Translations under genes and position numbers: made by a program
DNA from: CAYOOT01 sp964405665
GTDB lineage: Bacteria; Bdellovibrionota_C; UBA2361; SZUA-149; CAZDWZ01
DNA: 41,380 nucleotides
Assembly (NCBI GenBank): GCA_964405665.1
Contig: CAYOOT010000017.1
Span: 1-41,380, forward strand
Direction: 5' to 3'
Shown: positions 33,328-41,337 of the stretch, piece after piece
Layout of the letters: each line of letters opens with the position of its first letter
How positions within the stretch are numbered: the first letter of the stretch is position 1
The notes under the pieces: generated by a model
Told to the model about the DNA's origin: nothing
The model's input: the letters and a program-made list of their open reading frames with translations, nothing else
Database searches by the model: none

Positions 33328-34563
33328 CTATATTCCAGTAAGCGATGCCATCTCTAACATCGGTAACATTACTGCTGCCAGTATAACACCAACTATGACT
33401 GCAAGAAAAATAATTAATATTGGTTCTAGCAGAGAAGTTAAGCCGGAAACAATAGCTGAGACCTCATTTTCGTAATTTGTGGCAGCTCGAGAAAGCATTT
33501 GTTCCAATTGGCCGGTTTTTTCTCCTACAGAAATCATTCTCACTAAAAGTTTGGGAAATATTTTAGAACGTTCCAGTTCTACTGCCAAGCTTCCGCCTTC
33601 TCTCACTCTTTCAATCGCAATTTCAATCGTTTGCTCAAAAACGGTATTATCCACGACGTTTTTCACTGTTGCCAAGGCTGGCAGCAATTCTATTCCACTG
33701 GCAAGCATGGTCGATAAGTTTTTTGCAAAACGACTGGTAATGATTTTTATTACCAGTCCGCCAACAAAAGGAATTTTGAGAATTAATTTATCAATTTTTT
33801 TTCTCCCCTTTTCACTGCTTTTAAATTTGGAAAACCAGAAAAAAGACAGGGCAAGGAAGGCAAAAATAAATAAATAATAATCTTTGGTAAAATCACTAAG
33901 AGCAATAATTACTCTTGTTAAAAAAGGCAAAGCTACTTTTTTGCTGGCAAAAATCTGAGTGATTTTTGGAACGACAAAAACTAACAAAATTACAACGACT
34001 AAAAAACAAAGGCCGATCATAAAAATCGGATAAAAGAGTGCTGACGAAACTTTTCTTTTTAGAGCAGTTTGTGCTTCTAAAAGTTCCGCTAAGCGATTAA
34101 GAACGAGTTCTAAAGTTCCACTGGATTCACCTGAGGCGACCATGTTCGCATAAAGTCTAGGAAAAGCTTTAGGGTATTTTCTCAAAGCCGCAGCAAAAGT
34201 TGAACCCTCATTTACTTCTTCGCTAACTTCCGAAATCACTTTTTTTAAGGCGAGATGATCAATTTGTTCAGCTAGGGCCCGAAGGGATTCCAATAAGGGC
34301 ATTCCCGCACCGACTAATGTTGCCAGTTGTCTGGTAGCAATCGCCAGAGAGTTGGAATCCACTTTTCTATTATCTTGTAGTTTTTTTAGTAAAGAAATTT
34401 TTGATTTGCCCGAACCGGATTGAACAAGAGTTTCTTCCACAGTAGTGGGAAAAATATTTTGTTGTTTTAATTTAAGCTTAGCCGCTTTAAGATTTTCAGC
34501 ATCAATCAGTCCTTTTGCTGAGTTTCCTTTAACATCCAATCCTTTATAGGCAAAAACGGCCAT
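33328..34563 (-). CDS. gspF: Type II secretion inner-membrane protein GspF
   Basis: The 411-aa polytopic protein has the two repeated cytoplasmic GspF domains and three membrane segments (about 170-200, 220-245, 375-405). Family patterns include FAYKGLDVKGNSAKGLIDAE at the N-terminus, RQLATLVGAGMPLLESL, and SGESSGTLELVLNRLAE with its repeat VGEKTGQLEQMLSRAA. It is the platform core that GspE acts on. It lies 3 nt after gspE. Confidence 0.96.
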   Translation of the reverse strand: MAVFAYKGLDVKGNSAKGLIDAENLKAAKLKLKQQNIFPTTVEETLVQSGSGKSKISLLKKLQDNRKVDSNSLAIATRQLATLVGAGMPLLESLRALAEQIDHLALKKVISEVSEEVNEGSTFAAALRKYPKAFPRLYANMVASGESSGTLELVLNRLAELLEAQTALKRKVSSALFYPIFMIGLCFLVVVILLVFVVPKITQIFASKKVALPFLTRVIIALSDFTKDYYLFIFAFLALSFFWFSKFKSSEKGRKKIDKLILKIPFVGGLVIKIITSRFAKNLSTMLASGIELLPALATVKNVVDNTVFEQTIEIAIERVREGGSLAVELERSKIFPKLLVRMISVGEKTGQLEQMLSRAATNYENEVSAIVSGLTSLLEPILIIFLAVIVGVILAAVMLPMLEMASLTGI

Positions 34564-34566
34564 AAA

Positions 34567-36138
34567 TTATTCAGTCTTATCTTCCTGGGTTACTCTTAAG
34601 ACTTCTTCAACAGAAGTAATGCCGCTTATTATTTTTTGCGCCCCATCATAACGTAAACTTCTCAGATTATTATTAGCTACACTTCTAATTTGATTGGCAT
34701 CAGCTCGTTGCATTATCTTTGCTCTTACCGCATCGTCAATTAAGAGCAATTCATGAATGCCGCAACGACCCAAATAACCCGAATTTTGACAGGCATTGCA
34801 TCCACCGTCTTTTGGTTCAAATACTTTTGCTCCCTTATGAATTTTTGAATCAAGCCCCAATTCAATACATTCTTCTTCCAGGAGTTGGTGGGCAACTTTA
34901 CAGTGATTACAAAGCCTGCGCACCAGACGTTGAGCCATGGCGGCAACTAAGCTGGAGGAAATCAAAAATGGTTCTACTCCCATATCCATTAGGCGGGTAA
35001 TCGCTCCTGGGGAGTCATTGGTATGTAGCGTGGAAAATACCAAATGTCCGGTGAGAGATGCTTGAATGGCAATTTCGGCTGTTTCCAAATCGCGAATTTC
35101 ACCAACCATAATCACATCAGGGTCTTGTCGGAGAATCGAGCGAAGACCGTTAGCAAAAGTAAAATCAATTTTTGGATTGACCTGCATTTGTCCAACACCG
35201 GCAAGTTCATATTCAATCGGATCTTCCACCGTAAGAATATTTTTATCTTGAGAATTAATACTGGATAAAAATGTATAAAGAGAAGTCGTTTTACCGGAAC
35301 CGGTTGGACCAGTTACCAGAATAATTCCATGGCTTTTTTTGATAATTTTTTTAACTACATCAAGAATATCTGGGTGCAGTCCCAAAGTATTGAGGTCTAA
35401 GCGCATTTTGGATTTATCCAAAAGACGCATGACAATCCTTTCTCCGTAACGCGTAGGAACAGTGGAAACACGGATATCGACATCTTGTCCGGCGATTTTT
35501 AAACCAATTCTTCCATCCTGAGGCAATCTTTTTTCGGCAATATCCAAATCAGCCATTACCTTTACTCGGGAAAGTATTGCTGCCTGAAAATATTTTTCTT
35601 CCTTATCTACATCTTTTAAAACACCATCAATGCGAAAGCGCACTTTTAGAGAATCTTCAAAAGGTTCGATATGAATGTCTGAGGCCCGTTCTTGTGCTGC
35701 TCTAAAGATAAGAGTGTTGACGTAACGAATAATCGGAGCGTCATCATCTTCGGAATCAGTGACATCTATCTTTAAGGAAGTAGAAAAAAGATCTTCCGGT
35801 TTTTCTTTGTCTTCTACATCAAGATTACGATCGGACATCAATGAGGAGCGAACATTATTAATGGCCTTGGTAATTTCTTCTTCCGGGGTTACTACTAATT
35901 TAATTGATTTACCGTAGCAAAGCTGAAGTGCGTCAATTGATTCTGTATCCAAAGGATCGCTTACTGCTACCGTAAGATTATGCTCATCGGCTGAAAGAGG
36001 AATAATGTTTGTTGATTTACCCCAGGATCCGATGATTCTGGAAAATTCTCCCAGCACCAGATCGCGAGGAGGGGTAATCTCCCCCAGAGAGCTCAGATAT
36101 TCCAAGCCTAAATTTTGAGCAAGAGTTTCTAAATTCAT
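34567..36138 (-). CDS. gspE: Type II secretion ATPase GspE
   Basis: The 523-aa secretion ATPase has an N-terminal GspL-binding region, the linker DDAPIIRYVNTLIFRAAQERASDIHIEP (Asp-box at its end), Walker A GPTGSGKT at 277-284, and Walker B VIMVGEIRD at 342-350. The His box TGHLVFSTLHTND follows at about 364-376. A CM zinc motif with C410, C413, C447 and C450 is present. It lies 1 nt after gspD and 3 nt before gspF. Confidence 0.97.
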   Translation of the reverse strand: MNLETLAQNLGLEYLSSLGEITPPRDLVLGEFSRIIGSWGKSTNIIPLSADEHNLTVAVSDPLDTESIDALQLCYGKSIKLVVTPEEEITKAINNVRSSLMSDRNLDVEDKEKPEDLFSTSLKIDVTDSEDDDAPIIRYVNTLIFRAAQERASDIHIEPFEDSLKVRFRIDGVLKDVDKEEKYFQAAILSRVKVMADLDIAEKRLPQDGRIGLKIAGQDVDIRVSTVPTRYGERIVMRLLDKSKMRLDLNTLGLHPDILDVVKKIIKKSHGIILVTGPTGSGKTTSLYTFLSSINSQDKNILTVEDPIEYELAGVGQMQVNPKIDFTFANGLRSILRQDPDVIMVGEIRDLETAEIAIQASLTGHLVFSTLHTNDSPGAITRLMDMGVEPFLISSSLVAAMAQRLVRRLCNHCKVAHQLLEEECIELGLDSKIHKGAKVFEPKDGGCNACQNSGYLGRCGIHELLLIDDAVRAKIMQRADANQIRSVANNNLRSLRYDGAQKIISGITSVEEVLRVTQEDKTE

Positions 36139-36139
36139 T

Positions 36140-38806
36140 TTATTTTTTTACTTTTGGCAATTTTGGTTTAACTTTGAATTGCAGTACTTCATCCTCAGTT
36201 TTTACAACTGTTTTTTTGGGAGTTGTTTCTTTTATTTTTTCTATTCTTTCCTCAGTTCTTACTTGGGCTGAGGTCTCTTCGGACGTTGTGTTTTGAATAT
36301 TGGCTCGAAAGGGTTCAGTTTTTGCCGGGCTAATGGTTGAAGGCAAATCGGTTTCTAATTTTTGTACTTCTATTACCTTATTTAAAGAGTCTCTGTGTAA
36401 AACTTCATCCCGATCAGGCGTGGCCTTTTGTTCTTTAATTATTTTTTCGATGTAATCTCTTTTTTCAAGAGTTGCTTCTCGAGCGACGAATTGATCCTTA
36501 ATAATCTTGGGTGTGATAAAGACCAAAAGATTAGTTCTTTTTTGGCGGTTTTGATCTTTTCTAAAGAGATTGCCTAGGATTGGTATTTCTTGAAAAAAAG
36601 GCACTCCTCTGGAGGCATCAGAGGAACTATCGGAAATCAGCCCACCGGTGACAATCATCTGATCGCTTTTTACCTCAACCATTGTTTCAGTGGTTCTTAG
36701 TGTCGTAGTGGGACCATTGATATCTCCTCGTGTTCCATCAACAACATTGGAGATTTCTACAAAAATTTTCAAAACAACAAAATTCCCGGCGCTAATTTGC
36801 GGAGTGATTCTTAGTTTGATGCCGACATCTTGGCGTTCAATTTGGTTAAAAGTACTATTGGTATTAGTGCTATCCTGGGCAGTGCCGGTAACAAAAGGAA
36901 CGTTTTCGCCGACTTTAATTTCTGCTTCCTGGTTATCGGTTGCAAGAATTGTCGGAGCACTTAAAACATTTACATTGGAATTGTTACTTAAAGCGGAAAC
37001 AAGAAGCGCTTGAGAGGGTAAAACTATTCCTCCTGGCAAAACAATGGAACCGGAACTGGCTGCGGCAATTGTCAAATCAGAAAGTGCTTTGGGGTTAGTC
37101 AGAAGATTTGTTATTCCTCCAAAATTAGTTTGACCGAATACTCCTCCTTTATCGGTTCCGGCAGTAGATTGTAATTCAAAACCCATCCCTTCAGTGTTAT
37201 CTAATGAAACTTCCAAAATTGTTGCTTCCACTAAAACTTGTTGGCGTTTGATATCAAGTGAATCGATTAGTTCTTTGATTTTTAAATAATCACTTTTACT
37301 GGCACTAATAATTAAAGAGTTTGTAGAGACATCTGCCGCCACAGAAACTTCCCCATCCAAGCTGACTTTTCCTCCATCTCCGCTACTAAAAGTTTGACCA
37401 CTGGTTCTTGTGTTTGTTGATGAGCGGCTAGTTCCTGAATTACCGGAGTCGGAGTCCTGTGAAGATCTGTTTCTGGAAGATGGAGAAAATGATGAGGAGG
37501 ACGATGATGACGAAGATCTGTTTCTGGAAGAACGAGAATTAGGTACGGAGCTAGTAGAAGTAGAAGGACCGCTGGAACCGGAGATCAAATTACCGATTAT
37601 TTGGGCCATTTCTTCAGCATCGGCATGCTGCAGTCTGTACACATAAAATCTTCCACCGGAGCGATCGATAGTGCTATCGAGCTGTTCAACCAATGCTTTT
37701 ACTTTTTCAGTTAAAAGGGAATCAGCAACCACAATAATAGAATTGGTGCGTTCATCAGGAATTAGTTTTAAAGGCAATTGTCTTTTTTCTGAAGCACCGA
37801 AATTTTTCAATGAAGCATTAGTGAGGTTTGCTTTTGTAGGATCTATTGCGGGAACTGTTTTTGTTGCAGTGTTGGATTCAGTTCCTTCTTTATCGCTTCC
37901 CAAAATATTATTTATTTTTTCAGCAAGATCCTTTGCTTCGGCATGTTGAATGGGAATGATTGTTAGATCCTGATCCAAGGCTGGAACATCCAATTCGCTA
38001 ATTAGTTTTGTAAGTCTTTTAATATTGGATGCAGTATCAATTACAATTAAGGAATTGGTGGCGGCAAAAGAATTGATCAAACCTTCTTTGGAAACAAATT
38101 GTGTCAATACTTGTTGTAAATCTGCGGCTTGAGTATTTTTTAATCTAATTAATTGCGTGACTAAAGCTTCGCTGTTTTTATCTTCCGTAGCTGAAAGCAT
38201 GGGAATCGTGGTTTGTCTGGCGTCCTTTGCTGAAATTACTTTCCAGGTGTTATTACCCATGGGGACAGTGGTAAAGCCTTTCAATAATAAAACAGATTCG
38301 AATATTCTTAAGGACTCAGGAATGCTTACTGGAGTTGCCAAATGAATGGCAACTTTTCCTTTAACGTTATTATCAACAATATAATTTCTTTTTGTAATTT
38401 TACTAAAAGTTTTTACTAATGTGGCGACTTCAATTTCATTGCCATTTAAACTTGTGGTAAGCGAGGCGTTTGATTCTTCCTCCGTGTTTTGGGGATTTTT
38501 TTTAGAAAAAGAATTTTTTACTTCTTTTAAATCTTCTGTTTGATCATCCTCATCTTGCTCATCGTCGTCTTCTTTCGCAGCAGTTGTTTTATTATTTAAT
38601 TTTTCTTCCGCCAGAGAGGGAGGCAAAGGTTTGGTTTCTTCCAATGGCTCTACAGTTTCTGCACCAAAATCTTTTTTGGAAACGGCAGGCTTTTGTTTTT
38701 TATTTTCAGAAAAAGCCGAGTTTAAAGGAAGAGAAATTAAAATGCCGATAAAAATTATTTTAACTAATAAAATATTGGAACAATAATTTTTAGAGAACTT
38801 CTTCAT
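36140..38806 (-). CDS. gspD: Type II secretion outer-membrane secretin GspD
   Basis: The 888-aa secretin has a signal peptide (1-33), then an acidic Asp/Glu-rich low-complexity segment (about 74-112). N0 (about 122-200), N1, N2 and N3 domains follow, then the secretin domain (about 515-770) with VGENVPFVTGT (632-642) and the VPFFQEIPILGNLF motif (735-748). A Ser/Arg/Asn-rich linker at 409-479 splits N3. The C-terminal tail (about 780-888) is charged and Lys/Thr-rich, and may take the place of a pilotin-binding S-domain; no gspS is in the window. It forms the outer-membrane channel. Confidence 0.95.
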   Translation of the reverse strand: MKKFSKNYCSNILLVKIIFIGILISLPLNSAFSENKKQKPAVSKKDFGAETVEPLEETKPLPPSLAEEKLNNKTTAAKEDDDEQDEDDQTEDLKEVKNSFSKKNPQNTEEESNASLTTSLNGNEIEVATLVKTFSKITKRNYIVDNNVKGKVAIHLATPVSIPESLRIFESVLLLKGFTTVPMGNNTWKVISAKDARQTTIPMLSATEDKNSEALVTQLIRLKNTQAADLQQVLTQFVSKEGLINSFAATNSLIVIDTASNIKRLTKLISELDVPALDQDLTIIPIQHAEAKDLAEKINNILGSDKEGTESNTATKTVPAIDPTKANLTNASLKNFGASEKRQLPLKLIPDERTNSIIVVADSLLTEKVKALVEQLDSTIDRSGGRFYVYRLQHADAEEMAQIIGNLISGSSGPSTSTSSVPNSRSSRNRSSSSSSSSSFSPSSRNRSSQDSDSGNSGTSRSSTNTRTSGQTFSSGDGGKVSLDGEVSVAADVSTNSLIISASKSDYLKIKELIDSLDIKRQQVLVEATILEVSLDNTEGMGFELQSTAGTDKGGVFGQTNFGGITNLLTNPKALSDLTIAAASSGSIVLPGGIVLPSQALLVSALSNNSNVNVLSAPTILATDNQEAEIKVGENVPFVTGTAQDSTNTNSTFNQIERQDVGIKLRITPQISAGNFVVLKIFVEISNVVDGTRGDINGPTTTLRTTETMVEVKSDQMIVTGGLISDSSSDASRGVPFFQEIPILGNLFRKDQNRQKRTNLLVFITPKIIKDQFVAREATLEKRDYIEKIIKEQKATPDRDEVLHRDSLNKVIEVQKLETDLPSTISPAKTEPFRANIQNTTSEETSAQVRTEERIEKIKETTPKKTVVKTEDEVLQFKVKPKLPKVKK

Positions 38807-38809
38807 TTT

Positions 38810-39730
38810 TTACCTGATAGTGTACTGCATTGATAAAGATTGTGAATTTCTTTCCAGCTTAACAGCAATTGAACGTTGGTTTTTTAATTGCTCAAAAAGT
38901 TTTAAGGCTTCAGCGGGATCACTTAAGGAGCTATCATTTACTGCTAAAAGAATATCGCCATTTTTTAAGCCTAGTTTTTCATATAAACTTCCGCTGCGAA
39001 TTGCAAATAACCTCATTCCAATGCTTTGTCCATTTCTAAAATATGGGACAGCACGAGCTTGTGATAATAGTTGCGGTAAATTATTTAAGGCTTGAGAAAG
39101 CTCTTCTTCAGGAATAGAAAAATCTGTTTGATTGTCAGAAACTTCAGCAGGCGACTCTGTATTTCCCGGTTTGGAAGAAATATCCTGTAGGGCCAATGTT
39201 TCAATTTTCCCATTAATTTCTATTTTAACTGAATCACTGCCGATTTCTGTAAGTTTACCTTGATTAAAAACAGTTTCATTAATTTCAAAAACTTCCTGAT
39301 TTTGTTTATTTGAATCTTCAATAATTGCCAATTTTCTGCCGTTGGATATGGAATTAATTGCAACTAGTCGTAATTTTTTAAGGGCTATCGGGGCTTGATT
39401 GTTATTAGTCATAGGATTACTAGCCGCTTTTGCTTTACCAAAAATATGGGTATTGGCAAGAAAACGGTAAGATTCATAGGCAGGATTTAGTTTTTGATCA
39501 TTGCTGGTATTTTCCGGTAATAGTTCAAAAACTGGCAATACTTCATTTTCCGCATCTTTAAACAATTCACCAATATAAACACAAAGTCCAACCGCGATGA
39601 TTAAGGATAACCTTCCTAAAAAAGAGACAAAAGTCCTAATGCTTAAAAAATTATACAATGAACTAAGATCCTTGAAATTTATTGTTGAATTAAATTGAGA
39701 ATTTTTTAAATGAAAAAACTTAGATACCAT
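38810..39730 (-). CDS. gspC: Type II secretion protein GspC
   Basis: This 306-aa protein has a cytoplasmic N-terminus, one membrane segment (about 37-56), a periplasmic homology region (about 115-180) and a C-terminal PDZ domain (about 230-306: GMRLFAIRSGSLYEKLGLKNGDILLAVND). GspC links the inner-membrane platform to the secretin. It heads the operon, 3 nt before gspD. The 69-nt gap upstream has a possible regulatory hairpin. Confidence 0.93.
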   Translation of the reverse strand: MVSKFFHLKNSQFNSTINFKDLSSLYNFLSIRTFVSFLGRLSLIIAVGLCVYIGELFKDAENEVLPVFELLPENTSNDQKLNPAYESYRFLANTHIFGKAKAASNPMTNNNQAPIALKKLRLVAINSISNGRKLAIIEDSNKQNQEVFEINETVFNQGKLTEIGSDSVKIEINGKIETLALQDISSKPGNTESPAEVSDNQTDFSIPEEELSQALNNLPQLLSQARAVPYFRNGQSIGMRLFAIRSGSLYEKLGLKNGDILLAVNDSSLSDPAEALKLFEQLKNQRSIAVKLERNSQSLSMQYTIR

Positions 39731-39753
39731 AAATAATTTCCGCCTGTTTCTAA

Positions 39754-39787
39754 TGCATAAAATACGAGCTTTTATGTAGTTTATGCA
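39754..39787 (-). promoter_or_regulatory. Nested inverted repeat upstream of gspC
   Basis: Outer TGCATAAA (39754-39761) and TTTATGCA (39780-39787) enclose CATAAAA and TTTTATG, which form a perfect 7-bp stem with a 7-nt loop. On the minus strand, TTGCAT and TATTTT lie 18 nt apart across the same bases, a possible T2SS promoter with overlapping operator. It could instead be a simple hairpin after the E1-like operon. Confidence 0.4.
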
Positions 39788-39799
39788 AGTTAAATTTGA

Positions 39800-40276
39800 C
39801 TATGATCTAAAGATTTTCTGAATAATCAAGGCACAGGCTAAATTGTCGACGAAAGAAATGCCAGTATTATTTACTTCAAAATTTTCCTCGAAATTTTCAA
39901 ACTTGATTAAGAGCTGTTTGTTAAATTTTGTTATTCTTATCTCTTTTGAAATTTTCCTTGCTAATGAAGTCTTGCTTTCTAAAATTGCATAGTCAAACTT
40001 TTGTTGTGAGCTAGTGTCCACAAAATCAAGTTTTAAGTCCGGATGGATAGTTTGGAGAAGTTTAATAAGACCATTTTGATCTTGTTTTTCATTTTTAAGA
40101 ATTGATATTTTTTTTACACCGGCAGCTGCTAGATAAAAAGCAGAGTAAATAAAATGTTCTTCAATTAAAACAGCAATACTCATCAGTTTAAGTTGTTTTT
40201 CCAGGCCCCAATTCTTAACAATTAACTGTCTGCTATATTGCTCAATCTCTATTTCACTTAAAGTATTAGTGTCCAC
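39800..40276 (-). CDS. Short degenerate E1-like (ThiF/MoeB) partner protein
   Basis: The 158-aa protein starts with a piece that matches the N-terminus of ThiF/MoeB/E1 enzymes: EIEQYSRQLIVKNWGLEKQL (residues 10-29), with Arg16 at the position of the arginine finger. After this the Rossmann core is degenerate: the GxGGLG loop is missing (SIAVLIEEHFIYSAFYLAAAG), and no zinc CxxC or catalytic Cys is present. A compact alpha/beta pattern remains (VKKISILKN, LDFVDTSSQQ, FDYAILES). It overlaps the end of the E1-TusA gene by 11 nt. By analogy with the inactive subunits SAE1 and APPBP1 of eukaryotic E1 pairs, it may be the structural half of a heterodimer. That is inference. Confidence 0.7.
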   Translation of the reverse strand: MDTNTLSEIEIEQYSRQLIVKNWGLEKQLKLMSIAVLIEEHFIYSAFYLAAAGVKKISILKNEKQDQNGLIKLLQTIHPDLKLDFVDTSSQQKFDYAILESKTSLARKISKEIRITKFNKQLLIKFENFEENFEVNNTGISFVDNLACALIIQKIFRS

Positions 40277-41213
40277 GTTGAATTAAAACCCTCCAAATAC
40301 CATTGGCAATTTCCTTTTGATTGGTAAGATTCAAATGTCCTTCTTCTCGGGCGCTAAGAATAACATTTTTTACTGATTCTTCTGAAGAAAAGCGTAAATC
40401 TAAAATTTCTTGATTAGACATCTGTTCCAAGGCCAGTTTGGTATAAAGAAAAGTTTTTGGACAACGGTACAGTCTTAAATCAAGGATTTTATTTTTTTTA
40501 AATTTACAAGCTAAAGGACAGTCATTATTGGGCTGAATATCAGCCTTATTTTGATGCATACTAAGCAGTTCAAAACTATGAAAAATCGAACCTCCTTGAG
40601 TAAGAGAAGGATTGTCGATCATCTTAATTAAGTATTCTGATTGTAAACTACCAATTATGCCTACTGCCGGTCCAAAAATGCCCGCTTGTTGGCAACTTGC
40701 ATCTTGGCAGAGAAATTCTTCTTCAGAGAAGTTGCCGAATAAACAACGCAAGCAGCCATTATTTTCTATTTTTGGATTTACAAACAATAATTGTCCGGAT
40801 GTTTTTACCGACCCTGCATAGCAAAATGGAATGTGGTTGATTACGCAGTAATCATTAATTAAAAATTTAGTATTTACAGAATCAGTGGCATCAAGCACAA
40901 AGGAAGAATTTTCAAGATTTTTATCAATATTTTCTTTGGTAATATTGAAATTAAATGGGGTGATATTAATATTTTTTTTGTTATAGAGACCAAGAAGCTT
41001 TTGACTCAAAACCTCAGCTTTATTTTTTCCGAGATCTGATTTTCCAAAAAGAACTTGCCGATTAAGATTGCTGATTTCTATCAGATCGGCATCGTAGATT
41101 TTCAAATTTAGTGTTTTATTTTCTGACCAATTAGAGACTAATCCCCAGGCGGCAGGAGTTCCTAATCCTCCAGCTCCAACAATTACAACATCAATTGTTT
41201 CTTTTGATCCCAT
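40266..41213 (-). CDS. E1-like adenylyltransferase fused to a TusA domain
   Basis: The 315-aa protein has an adenylation domain with GAGGLG (13-18), YDADLIEISNLNRQVLF (40-56, R52), DATDS (108-112), zinc cysteines C154/C157 and C232/C236, and a candidate catalytic Cys in SCQQAGIFGPAVGIIGS (C174). Residues 243-315 (ILDLRLYRCPKTFLYTK, C251-P252) form a TusA/SirA-like sulfur-carrier domain. ThiF/MoeB enzymes adenylate the C-terminal Gly of a ubiquitin-like sulfur carrier; TusA domains pass persulfide sulfur. The usual N-terminal 'YSRQ' helix is missing and sits in the overlapping downstream gene. I chose the ATG at 41213; an upstream in-frame ATG at 41237 lies within the 70-bp repeat, whose GGGGAG serves as ribosome site. 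Confidence 0.87.
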   Translation of the reverse strand: MGSKETIDVVIVGAGGLGTPAAWGLVSNWSENKTLNLKIYDADLIEISNLNRQVLFGKSDLGKNKAEVLSQKLLGLYNKKNINITPFNFNITKENIDKNLENSSFVLDATDSVNTKFLINDYCVINHIPFCYAGSVKTSGQLLFVNPKIENNGCLRCLFGNFSEEEFLCQDASCQQAGIFGPAVGIIGSLQSEYLIKMIDNPSLTQGGSIFHSFELLSMHQNKADIQPNNDCPLACKFKKNKILDLRLYRCPKTFLYTKLALEQMSNQEILDLRFSSEESVKNVILSAREEGHLNLTNQKEIANGIWRVLIQRGH

Positions 41214-41219
41214 AAACAA

Positions 41220-41289
41220 TTCTCCCCTTTTACTCACGCTGCGTATATTTTAGTACTTGAATATACTTAATGTAGGTAAAAGGGGAGAA
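41220..41289. repeat. 70-bp palindromic element, copy 4
   Basis: Arms TTCTCCCCTTTTAC and its complement are perfect for 14 bp; the next two positions (TC against AG) do not pair, and the inner pair does. The centre GCTGCGTATATTTTAGTACTT matches the other copies. It lies 6 nt upstream of the E1-TusA start codon, and its minus-strand end AGGGGAGAA acts as that gene's ribosome binding site. Confidence 0.9.
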
Positions 41290-41305
41290 ATAGCAAACTT
41301 TATGA

Positions 41306-41326
41306 AACGAGCCATAATGGCTCGTT
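41306..41326. repeat. Perfect 21-bp palindrome
   Basis: Two 10-nt arms, AACGAGCCAT and ATGGCTCGTT, flank one base. It follows the stop of the partial gene at the window edge and has the GCC-ATAAT-GGC core like the hairpins at 26-54 and 4477-4549. Confidence 0.8.
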
Positions 41327-41337
41327 CAAAATAAGTT

